From: Thiocapsa marina 5811 | GTDB taxonomy: Bacteria; Pseudomonadota; Gammaproteobacteria; Chromatiales; Chromatiaceae | Direction of reading: 5' to 3' | Assembly (NCBI RefSeq): GCF_000223985.1 | Contig: NZ_AFWV01000017.1 | Location: forward strand, 1-64,000 | DNA: 64,000 bases | Shown here: positions 19,801-25,601 of the stretch, one piece after another | Layout of the letters: each line of letters begins with the position of its first letter | How positions within the stretch are numbered: position 1 is the first letter of the stretch | The notes under the pieces: generated by a model | Databases searched by the model: none | What the model was told of the DNA's origin: nothing | The model's input: only the letters and a program-made list of their open reading frames with translations | Position numbers and translations under genes: made by a program

Positions 19801-20119
19801 CGCGGGCGATGGCGCGCTGCGTGAGCTTGTTACGCAGGTGAATCTCGAATGCCGTGCCGTAGAGGCTGGTCTCGCGGCCGAGCTTCGGGATGAAGAACTC
19901 GCGTCGCTCCTTGCGGAGACGGTCGGTGACCTCGGCGGCGACAAAAGTAGGCGCGGTGAAGATGAACTGCAGGCTCTCAACCTTCGAGAACTCGGCCTTC
20001 AACGCCTCGAAGGCGTACAACGAGAAGCAGGAGGCGGCGATCTTCAATCGCGCGCCTGGCAGCAGTGTTTCCTTGAGGTCGTCACCGAGCAGCGTGTTGG
20101 TGTTGTCGAGGAGCTTCAT
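16832..20119 (-). CDS. Large SNF2/HepA-type helicase
   Basis: This 1095-residue superfamily 2 ATPase has an N-terminal domain of about 250 residues that resembles the PLD-like N-termini of related helicases but lacks a clear HxK pair. The motor has DSVGLGKT (K near 282), a DESH box near 363, SATPVNNR and a C-terminal helicase half (TDCISEGQNLQDCD, then QRFGRIDRIGS). It overlaps its neighbours by four bases on each side (ATGA with the exonuclease, GTGA with DUF4391), so it is built into the operon. The likely role is DNA translocation or remodelling for the adjacent modification-restriction enzymes, which is inferred from position. Confidence 0.85.
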   Translation of the reverse strand: MKLLDNTNTLLGDDLKETLLPGARLKIAASCFSLYAFEALKAEFSKVESLQFIFTAPTFVAAEVTDRLRKERREFFIPKLGRETSLYGTAFEIHLRNKLTQRAIARECADWIRRKACFKSNRTQAPMQAFAHVSNDACNAAYMPLNGFTLADLGYQKGDAVSNFVNRFDEAAHTNSYLQLFEQIWRDPEQLADVTDAICSHIESVYQENAPERIYFLMLYNIFREFLDDIDEDVLPNDRTGYQDSLVWQKLFNFQRDAATGIINKLETYNGCILADSVGLGKTFTALAVIKYYELRNRAVLVLCPKKLADNWRNFNTNLKTNLFAKDRFNYDVLCHTDLSRTRGESFGIPLNRVNWGNYDLVVIDESHNFRNNEVYKDRETRYQKLMNKVIREGVKTKVLMLSATPVNNRFTDLRNQLALAYEGQSETLSQQLRSKNSVEEIFRQAQKAFNSWSQLPPDKRTAARILKTLDFDFFELLDAVTIARSRRHIETFYDTRDIGPFPERLKPQSHHCPITARHDVMDLNAIFERLTALKLAVYAPVSYILPSRLAHYEALYDTQTSGGRGRLRQVDRERSLQALMTTNLLKRLESSVEAFRLTLRALLGKISDTLEAIERFETTGGAQPGTSIDAAFDADLAGFDPDDDDLNGLGDFTVGKKIQIHLADMDRLSWQRELRADLALIDELLASMDKVAPEDDSKLQHLKQALLAKIDQPLNTGNRKVLLFTAFADTANYLFNHLAPWLQRERGLHSGRVTGSGAPKTTLKGAYDYQSVLTLFSPRSKEKALVLPDEPHELDLLIGTDCISEGQNLQDCDTLINYDIHWNPVRIIQRFGRIDRIGSPNARIQLINYWPDISLDEYINLKERVENRMVIADVTATGDDNVLTAKSNDIAYRKDQLKRMQDEIIELEDAKAGVSITDLGLNDFRMDLLQYVKAHGELDQLPFGLHAIVPAQAPMGLHPGAIFALKNIHESVNVSQQNRLHPFYLVYIGDDGEIIADHTEVKRLLDLIRASCKGQSEPVRALCRLFNERTGDGRRMERYSELLSQAIHSMIEVKEEQDIDSLFGGGRTTALTTTIQGLDDFELIAFLVIEGGSA

Positions 20120-20532
20120 CCTGGGAGCTTCAAATCGCGCTTGGACATGCGCAGGTCTTGCTCGGTGTCAAGAACGCACTGATTGAAGCTAGCGGTGGAG
20201 AGTGGCATCTCAAACGAATCGAACAAGAACTCGCTCATCCGCGCGCGACAGAAGCATGTGCCATTATGCGCGACCAGGGGATAGTCGCCGACGAAGTCCG
20301 CAATCTCGGACATGAGCGGCTTTGCGGGAGGTGCTTCGCGCACCATGGTTTTGCTGATTCCGGTGAGATACTCGATGAACGAGGGGATGCGCCGACCGGC
20401 GTTCATGAGGCTTTGGTACTGATCGACGATGCGACCATCGCGGATCAAGACTGCGGCGATCTCCGTCGCACGATCCCCGTAATCCGGCGACAGGCCGGTG
20501 GTCTCGAAGTCGATCACAACAACCGGTTCCAT
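20116..20532 (-). CDS. Truncated DnaQ-like 3'-5' exonuclease
   Basis: The first 100 residues match DEDD exonucleases of the DNA polymerase III epsilon type: VVIDFETTGLSP (Exo I Asp and Glu), then TGIS and YPLVAHN at the start of Exo II. After HN the expected FD with the second catalytic Asp is missing and an unrelated tail of about 40 residues follows. At 138 residues it is shorter than the usual domain of about 170-180 and lacks Exo III. The ATG at 20532 follows GAGGAGGA, an excellent ribosome site. Its stop overlaps the helicase start (ATGA), so its translation probably feeds the helicase even if it is inactive as a nuclease. Confidence 0.7.
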   Translation of the reverse strand: MEPVVVIDFETTGLSPDYGDRATEIAAVLIRDGRIVDQYQSLMNAGRRIPSFIEYLTGISKTMVREAPPAKPLMSEIADFVGDYPLVAHNGTCFCRARMSEFLFDSFEMPLSTASFNQCVLDTEQDLRMSKRDLKLPG

Positions 20533-20696
20533 TCCTCCTCCTCGTTGCCCCTGATTTCCTTGCTGTTCAAGGATGTCGATCCGTTCCATGACATGGCGAA
20601 GGCGAACCGACCGGCACGAACGGTTCCAATAGTGCACGACTGTCCACGGAACACAAACGCTGTCGCAAGCATAGCACTGTCGGTCATACTCTACCC

Positions 20697-20975
20697 ATGA
20701 TGATGCCTGACCTTGGTCAACTACTCGACCCCGCAAGATTCCCCAACATGTCCCCGCAGATGGGCGCTATTTTGGGGTATCTGTTCGAGCGCGCCTACAC
20801 GACGCCCGCGTTGGCCGAGTTGTCGGTAACGCCCGACGGTCACCTCGTCGGGAGGACCCAAGTTTCGGGCGACAACGGCCACACCCTCTACCTGGGCCGT
20901 GAAACCGATCTGCGCGCCAATCTTCGACGTCTCGGTATCGCTGCGGGGCTGAACCAGATGAGTGGACGGCGTTAG
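20697..20975 (+). CDS. Hypothetical protein, 92 aa
   Basis: I do not recognise this protein. It starts with three Met codons and has a helical first half (MGAILGYLFERAYTTPALAEL) and a beta-like second half (HTLYLGRETDLRANLRRLG). No ribosome site is obvious. It diverges from the exonuclease-led operon, with 164 bp between the two starts, so it shares that promoter region and could be a regulator or small partner. Composition is like the operon and unlike the AT-richer flank. Confidence 0.5.
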   Translation: MMMPDLGQLLDPARFPNMSPQMGAILGYLFERAYTTPALAELSVTPDGHLVGRTQVSGDNGHTLYLGRETDLRANLRRLGIAAGLNQMSGRR

Positions 20976-21271
20976 CAGAACGTGTGCGCGTGCGGATCGG
21001 ACTTAACTTGGGCGACTTCGATCCTGAGGGGCGGATATAACATCGTTGGGGATGGACTGTGAAGATTCTCTGACGCCTTTACGGTTTCAGCCTTAAAGTG
21101 CAACTCACCCGGATCTTGTCGATTGGCGGCTCGACGCGCGTTGCGGTCGGTTCGGCAGCTCCCGTGGACGACGGTCCACGACATGTAGCGACCGTCCGAG
21201 TCGTCACCCGATATGTCGGCAGGCAGACACAAACCGGACGTTCGGTGAGCTGGCACAACCGCCAGCCATCG

Positions 21272-21341
21272 ACGCGTCGTTCAGTCGACGCGTATCCGGA
21301 CTTTCAGTCCGTGATGCAAACCCACCGGCTTTAGCAGGTGG
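21272..21341 (+). mobile_element. IS200/IS605-end-like hairpin cluster (no transposase)
   Basis: Three hairpins follow each other: ACGCGTCG-TTCAGT-CGACGCGT (21272-21293, perfect 8-bp stem), CGGAC-TTTCA-GTCCG (21297-21311) and CCACC...GGCTTTAGC...GGTGG (21322-21341). Loops of TTCAG/TTTCAG and a GGCTTTAGC core are typical of IS200/IS605-family ends and TnpB-associated guide RNAs. No tnpA or tnpB is present in the window. This may be a decayed end or a stand-alone mini-element. The call rests on pattern memory only. Confidence 0.4.
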
Positions 21342-21379
21342 TTGTTTAATATAGTAATTTTGATTGCCACTCTGCACAA

Positions 21380-23098
21380 ATGAGGATTAGTTCACGCGAC
21401 ATGACATGCGGGCACCTGGCCGCTCCCGGCACGGAGGTCAACTCGCCATCGGCCTTCGGGTCATACTTGAAGGACCATGCCGTCAGGCTGCCTCAGGACT
21501 GCTCGCTAAAGCAGATGGTGGAGTGGGGCTGGATCTCTCCTATTCTCCGAGTTGCCCTCTCGCGTTCCGCGCTGGATTCCTGGAATAACTTCCCGGTGTC
21601 CCCAATGGTCGGCACGGAGTCGTGCCTTGCTGATGACCGCTGGACTCTGACGCTTTGGAGCAACGTGGTCACATCGCAGGTGGGGCTAAAGCCGGGAAAT
21701 GGCGAACCGATGTGGTGGACACACTTCCTGGATGATCTGGGTGAGCCACTCACGCAAGAGGTCTTGAAACACGTCATAGACCCCGCGAACCCGATGCTGC
21801 GACCGCAGCCATTCCAGCAAACATCATCTGGACGGGAGATCGCTCCATGGATCGATTTCTTTGCCTACTGGCAGTCATACCAGGTGGCCGAGCTATTAGG
21901 GGCGGTCTCGTTTGTGATCCGAGCTACTCCGGAGTTCAACGAGAGAACTGCCGGCGGTGAGGAGTTCCGCCTAGCCCTCATTGATGCGCAGGTTAGGCGA
22001 GTGAAATCTAGGTGGCAAAAAAGGAGGTCAACGTACGAGTGGCTGTCACGGTTCCGAGTGATCTTGGCCGCGTGGTCCAGCACCAAACGCCCTTGGTCCG
22101 ATGTCGAGACGGCGGCCCACGCGCTTGCTGCGAAGTACCGACTGACGGGCCCGCGGGTCGTCACGAAGATCCGCAATGTTCTCTTGGTTACCTGGCAAGA
22201 CTGGGCCAACGTGGACGATGTCGCTCTTCCAGGCGGCTACAAACTACGGGCGCTTCTCAGGCAGGACATCGAGTACGCCCTGGTCTTGGCAGAGATCCTT
22301 TCGGGCTCTGAGGTTGATTTTCTGGCTCCCTTTTGGACCAACTCTGACCGCCGAAGCCGTCGATGGGCGCAACTGATCGACGCCTTGCCCTGGGAAGCTG
22401 AGCTTGCGAGGTATCACTTCCCGGACCTGGCGATGATGTACCTAGAGAGTCATGTTACTGTCGTCCCCTCTTCCTTCAGCCTTGATGCTGAGGAGATTCG
22501 CAGCGTTATCTCGGCTTACTGGAGCCGGTCTCGTCCGCTGAGGCGCTTCTGCTTGGCTTTCTACAGGCTCCACAAGGAGCTGAGCGACGAAGATCTTGGC
22601 GCAGAGCAGGGGGTAGTGCGATCGAACGAGCGGATCGAACAGCTTCTCCTAACTGTCCTGAATGCAGAGAAATTGTTGGTTTCGATCGCTCAAAATCGGA
22701 ACGGAGGCAGCGGAGATCGCAAAACACGAAAAATCGCCAAGGACCAACTCAATTTCACCCTCGGCAAATTCCGACTGCACGGTAACGACGTCGGGCGAAA
22801 GTCGAGGGAGGCTGCAAAGAGGTTACTCGATGCGTATGCTGACCTATACGACCTTGGCAGTCGTGGAGATCGCATCTTCGTTTCAGCCGACGCTGTGGAA
22901 TCAGGGTCAGTTCAAGCGGACTACTTCGTGGCGGCTTTTGTGAACTTCGTCATAGTCCGAAACTATGCGGCTCACCACGACAGTCTTGACAGTCAGCTTG
23001 TCTTCAGGAATGAGTGTGATGTAGGCGAACACCAAGGACGCGTCGCACTGCGCAGCGTGCTTTCCGTGGTGATTACTTGCCTACAGCTTGACCGCTGA
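21380..23098 (+). CDS. Large protein with C-terminal HEPN-type Rx4H motif
   Basis: This 572-residue soluble protein is unlike anything I can name over its first 480 residues, which are rich in Trp and charged residues. Near the C-terminus FVIVRNYAAHH gives R527-N-Y-A-A-H532, the Rx4H signature of HEPN ribonucleases, with hydrophobic helices on both sides (ADYFVAAFVNF before, SVLSVVITCLQL after), as in Apea-like HEPN domains. It lies within the accessory region beside the restriction-type operon, on the opposite strand. The ATG at 21380 has no strong ribosome site; a TATAGT box is about 30 bp upstream. A single-gene abortive defence role is plausible but inferred. Confidence 0.65.
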   Translation: MRISSRDMTCGHLAAPGTEVNSPSAFGSYLKDHAVRLPQDCSLKQMVEWGWISPILRVALSRSALDSWNNFPVSPMVGTESCLADDRWTLTLWSNVVTSQVGLKPGNGEPMWWTHFLDDLGEPLTQEVLKHVIDPANPMLRPQPFQQTSSGREIAPWIDFFAYWQSYQVAELLGAVSFVIRATPEFNERTAGGEEFRLALIDAQVRRVKSRWQKRRSTYEWLSRFRVILAAWSSTKRPWSDVETAAHALAAKYRLTGPRVVTKIRNVLLVTWQDWANVDDVALPGGYKLRALLRQDIEYALVLAEILSGSEVDFLAPFWTNSDRRSRRWAQLIDALPWEAELARYHFPDLAMMYLESHVTVVPSSFSLDAEEIRSVISAYWSRSRPLRRFCLAFYRLHKELSDEDLGAEQGVVRSNERIEQLLLTVLNAEKLLVSIAQNRNGGSGDRKTRKIAKDQLNFTLGKFRLHGNDVGRKSREAAKRLLDAYADLYDLGSRGDRIFVSADAVESGSVQADYFVAAFVNFVIVRNYAAHHDSLDSQLVFRNECDVGEHQGRVALRSVLSVVITCLQLDR

Positions 23099-23492
23099 CG
23101 GAGGGCACTCAAAGGCATCACCAGAGTTCTCCGGGATCGTGGCGTCGGTTTCCTTCTCCGTGCAGCTACGAGCTGGCGTGGAGGGCGCGCTATTGGGACA
23201 TTCCGTCAAGCCCCCCGAGTTTTATGCCGAATGACTGTTCTTCGAATCAAACCCGCCATTCGTTTGGAGATTCGGAACGTCTTCTTCGGCCGTCGAGATT
23301 CGCTCGCAGGGTCGACTGCGGCAGTCCGCAACGCGTCCACAACGATATCTTCACACCAAGCGCCGACCGATAGCTCTGACACAGTGTAGACGGTCCTGTA
23401 AATTAGACAAAAACCAGGAACCGCGTTACCGCAGATTAATACTTACGGTCAAGATACCATCAGTTACAGCAAACGAATCCTCGCTACAACAA
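23099..23492. other. Intergenic region between convergent genes
   Basis: No supported gene. Apart from the terminator at its right end I see no structure here. Confidence 0.5.
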
Positions 23493-23523
23493 TAAAAAGC
23501 GAGACCGTTTTTCACGGTCTCGC
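23493..23523 (-). terminator. Rho-independent terminator
   Basis: On the minus strand GCGAGACCG pairs perfectly with CGGTCTCGC around a seven-base A-rich loop and runs into TTTTTATT. It starts ten bases past the stop of the membrane-protein gene. Confidence 0.9.
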
Positions 23524-23533
23524 GTAACACAAA

Positions 23534-24637
23534 TTATCCTGTCAACGAACGACGCAACATCCGCCGCCAAGGCAACCACAGCGTAACCGCCAGGATCAAC
23601 ATGCCATACAGAACCGAGTGCGGAAGATGAACCAAGAGACGGGCAACCTTCTGGACCACCTCACCCTTGTACGCAATCTTCGTACCGCGAGCCGAATACT
23701 TGACGAATCGAGCCGGTCCCACGCGATCGAGCAGACGCAGCCCGTTCGGTCCATAGGTTGCCGCCAGCCGGACGGTCTCGGCAGACTGTGCACTTGGTGC
23801 ACGTCGTGCACTGACCAGGAAGGTCTCGCCGCCCAGGCGAAACAAGGTACGGGTCGCACCTCCGAAGGTCTCGCCGGCCTGAGCTAACCGAAACAGAGAT
23901 TCTGCGTTCCGGGTGCCACTCAACAAACTGAGACCTCCTCGAACAGTCGCCAAGCGCCGGACGTTTTCCAGAATCTCCGCAACAGAGTCGATACTGCCGG
24001 TTTTACGCACCGTCTTTGCGCCCGAGATCAACGACTCACTCAGCCACGCCGGTAGATGTCCAACCCGACAAGCCTGTTTCAACATCGTCACGGAAGATTT
24101 TATCATGCTGCTGACAACAACCGACGGCGCAGCAGCTCCGGCGGTGCCAACTGTCGCAACCGTGCTCGCCACTTGACCCGCCGTTGCAAACAGACCGATC
24201 GTGGACAACGCAACAATCACCTGGTCTACGGAATCTCCCCACACCCAATGTCCACCTTGAAGAACCAGATCACGAATGTCGCCGATCACCAGAAGATCCG
24301 ACACGACACCTGAAATCTGACCAAGGGATTCGTCGCTGGTGCCTTCGAGTAACCCCTCCGTCACCTTCTCTGCTTGATATGCCAGACTCGCCCTCGTCGT
24401 CGCAATCTCCTCGTTCAGTGCCAGTGCTGTCGGATCACTCAGTACATACTCATAGTTTAGAAAGAACTCCAGATACTCCGCCGCTTCAGCAAACCGACCG
24501 TCCATCATCAGCGCTTTCGTCTCGGGTACCGGATCAATGCGTGTCAACGCCAGTAACGCCAGTTGCGAATGTTGCCAAATTACCAACACGACCAGCATAC
24601 TCAGTAGCAGGGTAAACCAACGCAGAAACCGAAGCAT
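23534..24637 (-). CDS. Membrane-anchored protein of unknown function
   Basis: This 367-residue protein has one N-terminal transmembrane helix (FTLLLSMLVVLVIWQ), a weakly hydrophobic middle (VALSTIGLFATAGQVASTV) and a C-terminal helix (VLYGMLILAVTLWL) followed by Arg-rich WRRMLRR. The segment VVSDLLVIGDIRDLV resembles pre-toxin segments of polymorphic toxins, but no toxin domain is recognisable. The ATG at 24637 has GGAGG eight bases upstream, better placed than the GTG at 24646. Three GTGCAC hexamers at 9-bp spacing lie inside the gene (23,788-23,811) and encode SARRAPSAQ. It has its own terminator. Confidence 0.6.
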   Translation of the reverse strand: MLRFLRWFTLLLSMLVVLVIWQHSQLALLALTRIDPVPETKALMMDGRFAEAAEYLEFFLNYEYVLSDPTALALNEEIATTRASLAYQAEKVTEGLLEGTSDESLGQISGVVSDLLVIGDIRDLVLQGGHWVWGDSVDQVIVALSTIGLFATAGQVASTVATVGTAGAAAPSVVVSSMIKSSVTMLKQACRVGHLPAWLSESLISGAKTVRKTGSIDSVAEILENVRRLATVRGGLSLLSGTRNAESLFRLAQAGETFGGATRTLFRLGGETFLVSARRAPSAQSAETVRLAATYGPNGLRLLDRVGPARFVKYSARGTKIAYKGEVVQKVARLLVHLPHSVLYGMLILAVTLWLPWRRMLRRSLTG

Positions 24638-24660
24638 CGCGTTCACCTCCGAATGATCTG

Positions 24661-24686
24661 AAAAAGAAAGCGTTCATGTAGAACGC
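24661..24686 (-). terminator. Rho-independent terminator after radC-like gene
   Basis: On the minus strand GCGTTC and GAACGC form a short stem followed by TTTCTTTTT, between the RadC-family gene and the membrane-protein gene. Confidence 0.75.
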
Positions 24687-24724
24687 CTTTGTAATAAGCC
24701 GCTGTTTGAACGGAGGAATCTTGG

Positions 24725-25228
24725 TTAGACCAGGCCCCGTTCGGCCAAACTGACGATGCTGCCGTCGCCGATGATCATGTGATCCAGCACACGTACATCG
24801 ATAAGACTCAGCGCCTCACGAAGACGTTGTGTGATGCGAAGATCTGCTTGGGACGGTTCAGAAACACCGGAGGGATGGTTATGCGCGAAGATGACAGCAG
24901 CGGTATTGGTTGTCAGAACCTTTCGAACGACTTCACGGGGATGCACACTTGAGCCGTCGATGGTGCCCCGAAACAACTCTTCGTAACGAATGACACGGTG
25001 TCGGTTATCCAGATACATCACGGCGAAGACTTCATAGGGAAGTCCGTAGAGATGGAGTTTGAGATAGTCCCGTGTGGCTTCTGGGCTTGTCATCGCAACA
25101 CCACGAACGCGGTAGGTGCGTTCCAGGCATTGAATGGCCCTTTCGACCAAGGATTGTTCTTCGGGAGATAAATCAGCGCGTCGAAGCGCTTGGGGTTCCA
25201 ACGTGAGAGAACGCGGAATACGTTTCAT
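24725..25228 (-). CDS. RadC/JAB-domain protein
   Basis: This 167-residue protein is a RadC-family JAB/MPN protein: [25 protein letters not shown] and the metal-binding HNHPSG followed by SQADLRIT, giving the HxH...D set. It lacks the N-terminal helix-hairpin-helix of chromosomal RadC, as is usual for versions on phages and integrative elements. Despite the name, no role in recombinational repair is established for the family; the domain suggests a metal-dependent isopeptidase or nuclease-like activity. AGAGGTC precedes the ATG at 25228. It is a single gene between two terminators. Confidence 0.9.
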   Translation of the reverse strand: MKRIPRSLTLEPQALRRADLSPEEQSLVERAIQCLERTYRVRGVAMTSPEATRDYLKLHLYGLPYEVFAVMYLDNRHRVIRYEELFRGTIDGSSVHPREVVRKVLTTNTAAVIFAHNHPSGVSEPSQADLRITQRLREALSLIDVRVLDHMIIGDGSIVSLAERGLV

Positions 25229-25371
25229 CGTAGACCTCTTTGATTGAACGGCGAATGTTATGCAGAGTTATATCTACATATTCGCAGTCCGAAACCACAG
25301 AGCGCTGGCTTGAGACTTAAATAGTATTCCAGCGATTAGTTGGAACGCAGATTGGTATATTCCTCCGGCAT

Positions 25372-25393
25372 AAAAAACCCGCCGAAGCGGGTT
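25372..25393 (-). terminator. Rho-independent terminator
   Basis: On the minus strand AACCCGC-TTCG-GCGGGTT is followed by a T run, closing the Sel1/exported-protein operon about 210 bp beyond its last stop codon. The interval 25,394-25,601 shows no gene. Confidence 0.85.
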
Positions 25394-25601
25394 CTCATCA
25401 GAGCGGGATATTCTAAGCCAACCTATCCTCTTTACGGGTTGAGTCGGGACATTATCGTAGACGTAGCGGTAGGGCTATACATAGAGGTTTCACTGACGCC
25501 CCGGATTTGCTTTAGCAATCGAGTTTAAAGAAACCAAACAGTGCATCAATCGGCTCTCGCTAGTGTTTGGATTCGAGGTTCACAATCGGCTATCGCAGCC
25601 G

